DNA of 63,010 bases from IMG/VR virus record IMGVR_UViG_3300044638_001695, positions 1 to 63,010 of that record, one strand, 5' to 3'. The stretch comes from a virus. The notes beneath the pieces are model-generated. The model was not told where the DNA came from. It made no database searches and worked only from the letters and a program-made list of their open reading frames with translations. Positions 44,615 to 52,700 of the stretch are shown one piece after another. Both the position numbers and the translations under genes were made by a program. Each line of letters begins with the position of its first letter. Position 1 is the first letter of the stretch.

Positions 44615-44882
44615 AGAACACCGTAGCAGTAGCACTAGACAACGTAACGTGAATATCCGTGCGGCAGAGGATACCTTCGCCGGGGATAATGACGTTGACT
44701 GTGCCAGCCGCAGCAGGAGCCGTATAAGAGAAGACTGTGGCTCCACCAGAACCTCCGTCTTTAATGACGACTGTGCCGCCTGTAGCGAACGCCACAAGAA
44801 CGCCTTTTAGTCGAGCTGACGCTGCGTATGCAGTGCCCGTGGTGGTGCGCTCGGCTGCTTTTACATCATATTGCATAGCCAT
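44607..44882 (-). CDS. small beta-rich virion protein, 91 aa
   Basis: Ala/Gly/Thr/Val-rich, with strands such as GVLVAFATGGTVVIKDGGSG and a final LSSATATVFYG. It resembles small head decoration proteins that follow capsid genes. Low charge. Not assigned to a named family. Confidence 0.65.
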   Translation of the reverse strand: MAMQYDVKAAERTTTGTAYAASARLKGVLVAFATGGTVVIKDGGSGGATVFSYTAPAAAGTVNVIIPGEGILCRTDIHVTLSSATATVFYG

Positions 44883-44891
44883 AATTAGCTC

Positions 44892-45050
44892 CTACTGTTC
44901 TTGCGTTTCTTCTGGCGCTTCTAAGCGATTGATAAGCATTTGATAGGCCGCAACAGTTGCTTTTGATTGAAGGAGGAAGACTTCAGCCTTCCCCGCCTCT
45001 TTCTGCAACTCGGCAATCTCTGCTTCCAGAAATTCCTTGGTAATCTGCAT
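44892..45050 (-). CDS. small coiled-coil protein, 52 aa
   Basis: A TAATG overlap with the upstream gene sets the start. The product is a single charged helix (TKEFLEAEIAELQKEAGKAE) with an acidic tail. Similar short helical proteins occur between capsid and connector genes in other phages. Function unknown. Confidence 0.65.
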   Translation of the reverse strand: MQITKEFLEAEIAELQKEAGKAEVFLLQSKATVAAYQMLINRLEAPEETQEQ

Positions 45051-45628
45051 TATGTATTCGTTGTGGTCAACATAATGTAGTAAGCAGTGCCAGCGCTGTC
45101 CACAATCTTCAATGAGTTTGTAGCAGCGCCCTGCGTATTTGCCGTTACCATCGCAGAAGGAACATTAAACAAGTTAGCAACCGTACCCGATCCACTGTTC
45201 GTAAAACGAATAAACGAAGCGTTAGTCCAAGTACCGCCAGACGCAAAATCAGAGTCAGCTTGAATAGCTGCGATTGTGCCGCCGGGGTTAGTAGAACTGC
45301 CACCCAATGTAGCGCGAAGCGCGTTACCAGCACCAGAAATAGTGCCCGAGCCATTAATTGACAAGCTAACGTGAGCACCGTTAATTGTGCCGCCTGTTGC
45401 GCCGCCTACGCCTGTCACTCTGGTCAAGGCGCGGATTGTTTCACCGGAACCTGTTGAAGTGAATGTTAAGCGGGAGTAATTTAAACGCGTATCGCCGGTT
45501 GTAGCCGAAGAAGTTGCGTAAGCGGAGTCAATGTTTTGAGCGGTAGTTACAACAATAGGGTCAGTGTCTGTGCCAGAAACAAAACCGTTAAGCGATTTGA
45601 CTGGGCCGCTGAATGTGGTCAATGCCAT
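45050..45628 (-). CDS. beta-rich virion protein, 192 aa
   Basis: Thr/Ser/Gly-rich with almost no charge (start ALTTFSGPVKSLNGFVSGTD, later GGTINGAHVSLSINGSGTIS). This looks like a head fibre or decoration protein. It is the first structural gene after the GIY-YIG insertion and follows the folded element at 45629-45737. Confidence 0.68.
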   Translation of the reverse strand: MALTTFSGPVKSLNGFVSGTDTDPIVVTTAQNIDSAYATSSATTGDTRLNYSRLTFTSTGSGETIRALTRVTGVGGATGGTINGAHVSLSINGSGTISGAGNALRATLGGSSTNPGGTIAAIQADSDFASGGTWTNASFIRFTNSGSGTVANLFNVPSAMVTANTQGAATNSLKIVDSAGTAYYIMLTTTNT

Positions 45629-45737
45629 GATAATTCCTTGTATATGCAGTACTTCGCCTTATAGTCTCTGCATCGTCCGCTGGGGCGGTCTATAAGGCTG
45701 GAGGTTCCCAGATATGCTATTTATACGCTTTATTTAG
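45629..45737 (-). other. folded RNA element between GIY-YIG gene and virion gene
   Basis: On the minus strand, GCCTTATAG pairs with CTATAAGGC (9 bp). Between these arms CCGC-CCCA-GCGG forms a hairpin, and ATGCAG, also between the arms, can pair with CTGCAT just after them, giving a pseudoknot. The segment ATGCAGAGACTATAAGG resembles the P7/P3 region of group I introns, but no P8 domain fits between the strands. It may be an intron remnant or a separate regulatory fold. Confidence 0.5.
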
Positions 45738-46634
45738 TTATGGTGCAAGGAGTTTGTTTGCAATTAAGTCTTTATCGGTTTGCGTCTGTGTTGCGCCGAT
45801 GCCACCATAGCTAAACGTATAGCCCGCCAATCGCCCCTTGGATAACGGCTTGCCAGATTTAAGGGCGCGATTCAACGTAGGCATTTTTAAACCGTAATAG
45901 CTTAGTACGGCAGTCAAGCTAGGAAACAAGATTCCATCAGGCATGACAAAGACGGTTTTGCTCATCTTGGCTTTTGATTCCGCCGTATGCTTGCGACCCT
46001 CCCAATGGCTGTAATGGCCGGCTTCTGCGGCGGCACGTATCTTTGCCTTACCTTCTTCAGAAATCGTTCTGGGAGCCTTTTTGATGCCTCTCTGGGAATC
46101 GCCTATCTTTTTACGTGTCTCTTCGTCTCGAGTTTTGCCGAGCCAAGGTTTGACGGGATTGGCTAGTTTGCTGGCGCTGATTTTAGCTTTGGCTTCGGCT
46201 GTGTGAGCAACGCCTACGCGAGGGTGATTAAAGTAATCCTCTGCGTAAAATTCTTTCAGAGAAGTAGAAATCTTTTGCTTTTGCGGATCGCCCATTGCTC
46301 TGCCGTAATTAGGGGTTGCTTCAGCGGGGGCATCCCTCCAAGGGGCGTCTGATCTATATCCAGAGTTGTAGCAATATGGCTTTCCTACGTGTTCTTTTAA
46401 ATAACGATCTTCTATTTCCTGTAGGTTTAATAAATCTGGCACTTCTTCAATAACCACAAAATCAAATTTTGCCTCACCGTACTTGTTCCAAGCGGCCTGC
46501 AAATGTTTACAGTGGTGTCGATTGCCACGCAATAATTTGCGATGTTGACGGAAACGCACTTTTTTATGGATGGTGCTACCTACGTAAAATTTATCGTTAA
46601 CAAGGTTAACAATCTTGTAAATAACTTGGCTCAT
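45738..46634 (-). CDS. GIY-YIG homing endonuclease with NUMOD3 repeats
   Basis: A 298-residue protein. The GIY-YIG domain is at the N-terminus (VIYKIVNLVNDKFYVGSTIH, then RFRQHRKLL and a later ENRYLK-like IEDRYLK). Behind it are four NUMOD3-type DNA-binding repeats (HTAEAKAKIS, RDEETRKKIG, ISEEGKAKIR, HTAESKAKMS). It has its own promoter and follows a terminator, so it is a free-standing mobile gene set between capsid and decoration genes. ATG follows CGGAGATAG. Confidence 0.9.
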   Translation of the reverse strand: MSQVIYKIVNLVNDKFYVGSTIHKKVRFRQHRKLLRGNRHHCKHLQAAWNKYGEAKFDFVVIEEVPDLLNLQEIEDRYLKEHVGKPYCYNSGYRSDAPWRDAPAEATPNYGRAMGDPQKQKISTSLKEFYAEDYFNHPRVGVAHTAEAKAKISASKLANPVKPWLGKTRDEETRKKIGDSQRGIKKAPRTISEEGKAKIRAAAEAGHYSHWEGRKHTAESKAKMSKTVFVMPDGILFPSLTAVLSYYGLKMPTLNRALKSGKPLSKGRLAGYTFSYGGIGATQTQTDKDLIANKLLAP

Positions 46635-46666
46635 TACTATCTCCGGTACAAAGCTAATGAGACTCT

Positions 46667-46695
46667 AATGTACCATCGGTACTCGCGCGTGTCAA
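46667..46695 (-). promoter_or_regulatory. sigma70 promoter of the GIY-YIG gene, with palindrome
   Basis: TTGACA (46695-46690) and TACATT (46672-46667) are 17 bases apart on the minus strand, a strong match. A 13-base perfect palindrome GTACC-ATC-GGTAC (46670-46682) overlaps the -10 box and may be an operator. The promoter may also serve the virion genes downstream, cut off from the head genes by the terminator at 46702. Confidence 0.78.
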
Positions 46696-46701
46696 CAACA
46701 A

Positions 46702-46726
46702 TAAAAAACCCCTCCGAAGAGGGGTT
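46702..46726 (-). terminator. rho-independent terminator after the capsid gene
   Basis: AACCCCTC-TTCG-GAGGGGTT, an 8-bp stem with an ultra-stable TTCG loop on the minus strand, followed by a T-run. It lies 33 bases after the capsid stop and should keep head-gene expression separate from the endonuclease and later genes. Confidence 0.93.
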
Positions 46727-46758
46727 CCAATCTAGCGTAAACGCTTGATTTATAAGGC

Positions 46759-47667
46759 TTAGGCTCCGGGTGAACCGAAGATACCCAGCGGATCGCTCAC
46801 TCCAAACGAGTACCGCTCTCGTGCTTTATAACGACTGTTCCCTGTATCAAAATCGGAATCCATTCCTGTTTGCATTGGAGTGCGGACGAAATGTTTCAGA
46901 CCGTTAGGCACGTCAGTCAACAGGAACCAAGCATTGGTGTCGGTCAGGTAGTTATTGATTGTGTAACCACCGGGGATCGAACCGTTGTTCTCGATTGCGT
47001 TGATGTCGTTATCAGCCGTACCAACACGCAGTTTTGTTTCGAGCAAACGAGTTGCCACGAACTGAAGTGCTGGAGGAATGACCAACTTGGTTGGCTTAGC
47101 GGCGATCAGCAGACCACGTTCGTCTGTCCACGCTGCGATCTGAATAACGGCGGCTTCCAAGGAAGTCTCGTTCAGGTCCGCTGCAACAGAAGGACGGTTG
47201 CTGTTTACACCGCCAGAAACCAGCGGATGTGCAGTCGAGCAAAGGACTTGACCGTCACCGTAGGTATAACCAGCAGCAAATGCGTTGTTAAGGATATTAG
47301 CTGCCTTAACCTGCTTGGTGTATGCCATACCGCGAGCCAATGCTTTGGTGTAACGTGACGACAGGCTGTCGTACAGGTTATCTTCAATCGCTTCTTCAGT
47401 GATCGAAAAGCCCATTGCGATGGTTTCGTGGTTGTAACGTGCCGTCCAAGCTTCCTGCGCGTTGTCATAAGCCATCGCAGCGCCTTCATTCTTGACAGGA
47501 GCAGCGTTAAAGCCCGACAGCTTGGTTTCTTCTTCGAACGAACGCTCTGAAGATTCTGTTTCAAAAATCTCTTTGTGTTGTTCGCCGTACTTTTTGTACT
47601 CAAGACCAAACAAGGCGTTCAAGCCCGGAAGGAGTTCTTTAAGTAGTTGTGCGCGTGAAATAGCCAT
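46759..47667 (-). CDS. major capsid protein, 302 aa
   Basis: A Mu gpT/HK97-fold type head protein. The start (ISRAQLLKELLPGLNALFGL) and the middle (YNHETIAMGFSITEEAIEDN), then LCSTAHPLVSGGVNSN, KLVIPPALQFVATRLLETKL and a C-terminal KARERYSFGVSDPLGIFGSP are those of major capsid proteins in podovirus-like phages. It forms the shell around the scaffold. No cleaved delta domain is visible, so a separate scaffold is expected and is present. Confidence 0.88.
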   Translation of the reverse strand: MAISRAQLLKELLPGLNALFGLEYKKYGEQHKEIFETESSERSFEEETKLSGFNAAPVKNEGAAMAYDNAQEAWTARYNHETIAMGFSITEEAIEDNLYDSLSSRYTKALARGMAYTKQVKAANILNNAFAAGYTYGDGQVLCSTAHPLVSGGVNSNRPSVAADLNETSLEAAVIQIAAWTDERGLLIAAKPTKLVIPPALQFVATRLLETKLRVGTADNDINAIENNGSIPGGYTINNYLTDTNAWFLLTDVPNGLKHFVRTPMQTGMDSDFDTGNSRYKARERYSFGVSDPLGIFGSPGA

Positions 47668-47678
47668 GATTTAGCTCC

Positions 47679-48284
47679 TTATACGCCGGTTGCGTTGTTG
47701 TACTGGTGCATGCCAAAGTTGATCTTGACGATCACTTCTGGGAACACATCAGCAGCAGTTGCTGTATCTCGAACCACATCAATAATACGAATAGGCAGAG
47801 TGTTGGTTGTGGCAGTCGAGTCCAAAAGAGCTACTTTCGAGTCACCAGTGATGGTCGAACCAGCGTTTTGAACCAGAGTAGCGTTGTTACCGATGGCGCT
47901 GATACCAACACCAGTGATAACGGTTGTGCCAGAAACAACGGCAACTTGAAACAGCGTATCAGGATCATCTGCAACGACTGCAAAAATCTTCGTGCCAGAC
48001 TTGATAGCGGTGCTAGCAGGATAATATTGCTGTTGTTGGATCTGACCTGTTGATGCGTTGGTGAAACTTACACCAAGAAACACGCCGACAGGAGTAGCCG
48101 TAGTCGTACCGGCGTCCTTTTCGATTGTGCCATCAGAAACACGCTTGACGAGATCACCGTAGAAAATGTCAGTAGCATAGCCACTAGCAATTTCCATTAG
48201 GCGGGTTGCTCCGGAGAACACCTGCCCACCGATCAAGTTGATCGGCTTTAGCCCGTAAGGGGCGCTTACAGTTGGATAAGCCAT
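47679..48284 (-). CDS. head decoration or stabilisation protein, 201 aa
   Basis: Starts AYPTVSAPYGLKPINLIGGQ and continues beta-rich with GVFLGVSFTNASTGQIQQQQ. This type regularly precedes the capsid gene in related phages and is taken as a capsid-associated protein. No enzyme motif is present. Confidence 0.68.
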   Translation of the reverse strand: MAYPTVSAPYGLKPINLIGGQVFSGATRLMEIASGYATDIFYGDLVKRVSDGTIEKDAGTTTATPVGVFLGVSFTNASTGQIQQQQYYPASTAIKSGTKIFAVVADDPDTLFQVAVVSGTTVITGVGISAIGNNATLVQNAGSTITGDSKVALLDSTATTNTLPIRIIDVVRDTATAADVFPEVIVKINFGMHQYNNATGV

Positions 48285-48293
48285 TTAAGACTC

Positions 48294-48749
48294 CTAAGTT
48301 TGATTACCGGATCCGAAAGTAACCCTTGATTTACGCTCACTAAAGAGCGGCATCGTGGGATTATTTTCTTTCATAAAGTTATTATCTACAGCCCGCATCT
48401 GATTTTCACTCTTTTGTTGAATGGAATCGTCACGAGCCTTGACACGTTCTGCCGGTTGTTTGCATAACATCAGCCCACCAATCACGATGTTGTCCTTAAA
48501 CTGACCGTTTTCGACAATCAGAATCTGGATTTCGGGATGGTCTGCTGCCTTGCAAGGTTCCCAGCCAGAACGAATTTGTGTGGAAAAGTTCGTAGCATCA
48601 GCTTCGCCGCGTGTCGCGATACGCACCCAATGAAATCTCCATCCTGCCTGCGGTTTAGGGCTTGGCAAGGTTTCGGGATCCAGCCATGCTTGAGGGCGGG
48701 ATTCGGTTTCACGAGTTTGTAGATCTTGAGGTAAACGATTTTGAGCCAT
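48294..48749 (-). CDS. conserved head-region protein, 151 aa
   Basis: Contains WRFHWVRIATRGEADATNFS, IRSGWEPCKAADHPEIQ, IGGLMLCKQPAERVKARDD and NFMKENNPTMPLFSERKSRV, a pattern conserved in podovirus-like genomes between scaffold and capsid genes. It is probably a virion or assembly protein. No domain name recalled. Confidence 0.7.
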   Translation of the reverse strand: MAQNRLPQDLQTRETESRPQAWLDPETLPSPKPQAGWRFHWVRIATRGEADATNFSTQIRSGWEPCKAADHPEIQILIVENGQFKDNIVIGGLMLCKQPAERVKARDDSIQQKSENQMRAVDNNFMKENNPTMPLFSERKSRVTFGSGNQT

Positions 48750-48751
48750 GA

Positions 48752-49729
48752 TTATTTCCTTTGTCCTAAAGCAACCTGTTTGGCGTATTCTTCAAGCGGA
48801 ACTCCAAGCCGTTTAGCCAGAGCTACCGAAGATGGGGTCAGCACAATCTTTTTTGGCGCGGTGCTGCGCGTTGCGGGAGCGACTACGTTAGATTTCTGTC
48901 TTGGTTTTTCAACCTCAACTTCCTCGGCGTCGTCAAACTCGTCGGGAAAAACTTGTCGCATGCGAGAATTGATCTTCTCGTAGTATTCATCTGAGCGAGG
49001 GTCTAAGCCCTGTTTTACTAATTTCTGGTGCAACCCCAGAGCAAAGCTCGTCATCTCGTCATCCGAGCCAAACCATGAATTTTGTTTCTGCCAATTCACA
49101 GCTTTCTCGTCAACTTGCGGACTTGGGGCGGTTTGTTGCTGTTTTACTTCAACTTCTGGTGTTTGTACAGCGGGTAAGCGAAAATTATTTACACGATCAG
49201 CTTTGATTTTAGCCGCAGTCAATTCATCTTGCGCTGCAACAACGGCATCAGAATCACCCGATTCGTAGGCGATTTTGTATTTAGCCTTGGCTTGCTCTAC
49301 CTCTGTAGCAGTAGCGCGTTTAGCCTGCTCAAGAAGGACTTCTTGGTTCTTTCCAACCGTACCTTTTAGATTTTTGTTCTCCTCAAGGATCTGCTGGGCG
49401 AATCGAATAGCCTCTTCTTTCTCGCGGAAAGCTGTCTCTTTTGCGCGACGTTCGTCATGATAGCCCTTGGTTAAGTGGCTCATGCGTTTACGCACTTTTT
49501 CGGAGTAACCCTCTAGTTCTTCATCCGTTGGGTCTTCCGGAGGGTCAGATGGTTTGCGGTTGCGATCCTGTGGTGGGGTGTCATCCACAATTTCGATCTC
49601 AACCTCTGGTTTTTTGTCTTCTGGGACATCAACTTCTACCTCTTTTTCAGAGGCGCGGCCTTCTACTTCTACTTTAAAGTCTTGCTTGTCTAGGTCTTCA
49701 AACCCAAACTCGACTGGTTCCATAGCCAT
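48752..49729 (-). CDS. capsid assembly scaffold protein, 325 aa
   Basis: An acidic N-terminus (EVEVDVPEDKKPEVEIEIVD), a long coiled coil (KRMSHLTKGYHDERRAKETA), and a C-half with NSWFGSDDEMTSFALGLHQK and DEYYEKINSRMRQVFPDEFD, as in phage scaffolds. It should fill the procapsid and leave before or during packaging. Position between portal and capsid fits. Confidence 0.82.
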   Translation of the reverse strand: MAMEPVEFGFEDLDKQDFKVEVEGRASEKEVEVDVPEDKKPEVEIEIVDDTPPQDRNRKPSDPPEDPTDEELEGYSEKVRKRMSHLTKGYHDERRAKETAFREKEEAIRFAQQILEENKNLKGTVGKNQEVLLEQAKRATATEVEQAKAKYKIAYESGDSDAVVAAQDELTAAKIKADRVNNFRLPAVQTPEVEVKQQQTAPSPQVDEKAVNWQKQNSWFGSDDEMTSFALGLHQKLVKQGLDPRSDEYYEKINSRMRQVFPDEFDDAEEVEVEKPRQKSNVVAPATRSTAPKKIVLTPSSVALAKRLGVPLEEYAKQVALGQRK

Positions 49730-49739
49730 AATTTATCCT

Positions 49740-50111
49740 TTAAATAGCACGCGAAACACCACGCGGATCGGCAACAACAGCTTCAATGCTGTCATCGTTT
49801 ATCAAACGTAATTCCTGACCATTGACGTGAAGTCTTGTGCCAGTGTGAGGGCGGATCACTACATAATCACCAATTTCGCACCACGGTCCGTTAGGAAACC
49901 GGTCTTTATCGCTATAGGCTTCTGCACCCATATCTAATACCAGCCCAACAGTGGTCATGATTCGTTCTTCGTTCAGAGTACGATCTGCCTTAAGAATACC
50001 TGAGTCAAACTCTTTCTCAATCGTAGGCAATGCGATAAGCAAACGGTAGCCAACAGGCTTAGGTAGCTGTTGTTCCATTTCTGCTTCGGTTACTTCGACT
50101 TGTTCAGTCAT
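49740..50111 (-). CDS. phage GroES-like co-chaperonin
   Basis: A 123-residue GroES homologue. The core PKPVGYRLLIALPTIEKEFD is the GroES start, FDSGILKAD is the mobile loop with the SGIL tripeptide that binds GroEL, and EIGDYVVIRPHTGTRLHVNG with a later SIEAVV is the C-terminal part. ATG 50111 overlaps the upstream stop by 8 bases. It probably caps host GroEL to enlarge the folding chamber for the capsid protein, as T4 gp31 does. Confidence 0.88.
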   Translation of the reverse strand: MTEQVEVTEAEMEQQLPKPVGYRLLIALPTIEKEFDSGILKADRTLNEERIMTTVGLVLDMGAEAYSDKDRFPNGPWCEIGDYVVIRPHTGTRLHVNGQELRLINDDSIEAVVADPRGVSRAI

Positions 50112-50301
50112 TGTCGTCATCCATATAGTTACGAGCAAGGTCAAGAATTTCACGCTGCGCCAGACTTAGACCTGTAATCAGTCCGCACATATTCCGGTAA
50201 TGGGTGTAATCTTTACAACCCCCATCAGCCATGAACTCGGTAGCAGAGCTTTTATGCTCGTTTAACTTTTTAATCAGCGCGTCAAAGACGGTGTTTGCCA
50301 T
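50104..50301 (-). CDS. small conserved head-region protein, 65 aa
   Basis: A short helical protein (start ANTVFDALIKKLNEHKSSAT, then DYTHYRNMCGLITGLSLAQR). It resembles small proteins that follow portal genes in many phages. Ends in an acidic DDDND. Overlaps the GroES-like gene. Role unknown. Confidence 0.68.
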   Translation of the reverse strand: MANTVFDALIKKLNEHKSSATEFMADGGCKDYTHYRNMCGLITGLSLAQREILDLARNYMDDDND

Positions 50302-50303
50302 AT

Positions 50304-52691
50304 TTATTCACCCTTTTTGTTAGAACTCATGTAAGTCTTTAAGAAATCCATTTTGTTCTTGTTTGTTGCTTGCTTACCTTGCAGTGCAAGGCGGTTTGCT
50401 TCATTCTCAGCAGAAACACCTAGTTTCTGTTTCTCAAGCTCAAGCTTAGCGGCGGCAAGTGCGACATCTGCCTTATCTTTCTCGGCCTTACGCTGCACGT
50501 CGGACTGCTTGATTTGAACTTCTGCTTGCTGCAACTGGAACAACGGATCTTGCTGTTGTTGTTGAGCTTGCTGTTGCGCTGCTTCCTGTTGGTGAATCTG
50601 CGTGAGTTGTTGTCCAGCATCGGCAACCAGTCTAGCCAACTGAACTTCAATCTCTTCTGGCAGCTCTTCATCAGGAGCGGGTAGTGTGACACCAAGTCTT
50701 TCTTCAATCTGCTTGCGATACTTAAATGCCAAGTGCTCTGCGATGTGGGCTTGGAGGGAAGCCATCATCTGTTGAGCCATTGGGTTTTGTCCCATCGTCT
50801 GCGCAATCATTGGGTCTTGCATAAACGATGTATGCGCCATGAGGTGAGCGTCTTGGTCTTGGTAGATAAACGCTTTAACAGGCTTGCCGATAAGAATTGC
50901 CATGTTCTCCGATACGGGATCTTTTGGCTTTTGGTCATCAGTCGTCGGTACAAGTTTGTCGGCATTCTTAATGCCTAGAACCTCAATCATCTGACGGTGC
51001 AACTGTGGCAAGTCATAAATCTGTGGAGCTTGTTGCGCCATCTGTAATACGGCTTGGTACTGAACGACTCGTTGCGCCATTGTGCTGCTGTTAGGATCAC
51101 TAACAGGGATGACATCAACCATCGCATAATCTGACTTCTTAGCGCGTGGCTCGCCTTCGTCTGGCTGATACTCATACTCTTCTGGCGCATAGTCTGCCAT
51201 GATAGCTTTGAGTAATTTAAACTCTTGCTTCATTGCGTAATGAACACGAGACTGCACTGCTGCCATAGGTTTGAGGGTGCGCTCAAGTAAGGCAAGAGTT
51301 GTTCCAACAGGGGCGTTTGCGCTCATGTCAGAAATGTTCATATCACTGATTGCGCCTAGACGACGGCCTTCGTCGGTGATGCGTTGTAACAAGGTTAGAA
51401 GCGTTTGGCTTGGCTCCTTGTACGGCATCATTAGGATATTGTCTTTAATGCTTCCGCTAGGTACATCTACATCACGGAATTCGCCGGGGGCGATAGGTGT
51501 GTCGTCACCCTTTACCCGCAGACCGCGAGACTTAAGACCACCGGGAAGATTAGCAAGAGTGCCAGCATCAACAAGCTGACGAATAATAGAAGTACCTGCA
51601 CGGGCGTATCCTCCAATAATGTGGATCAACCCCATACCGTAAAAGCCAAAGCCGGGGACATATACATAATGCACAAAGTGCTGACGCTTAAGTCTTAACT
51701 CATCATCTGGATTCCAATTACGGCGAATAGCCAATACGGTAGAAGTGCTGCGTTCAATCGTAATAACATAAGGTTTAGCAAGATCATCTTCATCGTCTAC
51801 TCCGGGAATGTTGTAGTCGATGTGTATCTCACACAGCGCATAGCGTTCATCATCAGACAGTGTGTAGCCGCCCTCTTCTGCTTTACGCTTTTCGATATCT
51901 GTATGGAACGTCTCTGGCTCGCCTAAGTCTACATCGCAGTAAAAACCACTAGCTTGAAGTTTCTTGACTTCGTTCTTAGTCTTGCGCATGATGTGTGTCA
52001 CGCGCTCAGCACTCTCAATATGGGACGCGCCATAAGGCACAATCACGTCCTCGGCGGGAATGTAGATCGAGACTTGACGGTTTAAGCTTGGGTCAAAATA
52101 AACTTTCTTAAACGCTGAGCCAGCCAACCCAAGTGAATACAACGCACGCTCATGCTCAGGGCGGTATTCCACCATGACATCAGTCAGCTCATAGTTCATG
52201 TCATTTTGGACACGCTTGGCTGCGTCTTCTTTCTCTTTTGTGATCTTGCCGATAATCTGCGTTCTTACAGGACCGGCAGCCGGGAAAGTCTCGGACATTG
52301 CTTCGGCTTGGAATCTTATTGCGGCTTCTGCTAATACTGTAGAGTAAACCCCGCAAGCATCTTGCCAAGGTTCTGTGCGCTCTTCGTACTTAAAGCCTAA
52401 GACATCTAAGCCCTTGACATAAGTATCAGCCCAGTCTTTACGACTGTTCACGTCTGCATCGACAAGCTCAAGTAACTCAGAGGCAAGTGATTGAAGTTCG
52501 CCGTCATCGAGAATCTCTGCAATGTTTTCGTTAAACTCGCTGTCTTCTTCTAGTTCTTTTTCTGGAATGAGCGTAATTTCTACGCTGCCATCAGATAGAG
52601 TGACCATCTCAGGGTTAACAATATCTATTTCGAGTGCGGCTTCGTCTTGATCGTCTATTCCAAGAGGGGCGGCGTACAGACCTTTTTCCAT
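50304..52691 (-). CDS. portal protein, P22-like, 795 aa
   Basis: A large portal (start after AAGGATAAGTC). Typical blocks are WKLADTYV-like RKDWADTYVKGLDVLGFKYE, PWQDACGVYSTVLAEAAIRF, PAEDVIVPYGASHIESAERV, HYVYVPGFGFYGMGLIHIIG and SDMNISDMSANAPVGTTLAL. The C-terminal 150 residues are Gln/Ala/Lys-rich coiled coil (QQEAAQQQAQQQQQDP), like the long P22 barrel. It forms the twelve-fold channel for packaging and exit. Size points to a short-tailed phage. Confidence 0.88.
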   Translation of the reverse strand: MEKGLYAAPLGIDDQDEAALEIDIVNPEMVTLSDGSVEITLIPEKELEEDSEFNENIAEILDDGELQSLASELLELVDADVNSRKDWADTYVKGLDVLGFKYEERTEPWQDACGVYSTVLAEAAIRFQAEAMSETFPAAGPVRTQIIGKITKEKEDAAKRVQNDMNYELTDVMVEYRPEHERALYSLGLAGSAFKKVYFDPSLNRQVSIYIPAEDVIVPYGASHIESAERVTHIMRKTKNEVKKLQASGFYCDVDLGEPETFHTDIEKRKAEEGGYTLSDDERYALCEIHIDYNIPGVDDEDDLAKPYVITIERSTSTVLAIRRNWNPDDELRLKRQHFVHYVYVPGFGFYGMGLIHIIGGYARAGTSIIRQLVDAGTLANLPGGLKSRGLRVKGDDTPIAPGEFRDVDVPSGSIKDNILMMPYKEPSQTLLTLLQRITDEGRRLGAISDMNISDMSANAPVGTTLALLERTLKPMAAVQSRVHYAMKQEFKLLKAIMADYAPEEYEYQPDEGEPRAKKSDYAMVDVIPVSDPNSSTMAQRVVQYQAVLQMAQQAPQIYDLPQLHRQMIEVLGIKNADKLVPTTDDQKPKDPVSENMAILIGKPVKAFIYQDQDAHLMAHTSFMQDPMIAQTMGQNPMAQQMMASLQAHIAEHLAFKYRKQIEERLGVTLPAPDEELPEEIEVQLARLVADAGQQLTQIHQQEAAQQQAQQQQQDPLFQLQQAEVQIKQSDVQRKAEKDKADVALAAAKLELEKQKLGVSAENEANRLALQGKQATNKNKMDFLKTYMSSNKKGE

Positions 52692-52700
52692 GACTTATCC

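Noticed and set aside
45629-46758. Group I intron interrupting a structural gene
   Set aside because: Capsid and downstream proteins are both complete, the endonuclease has its own terminator-promoter border, and no P8 or 5' intron half is visible.
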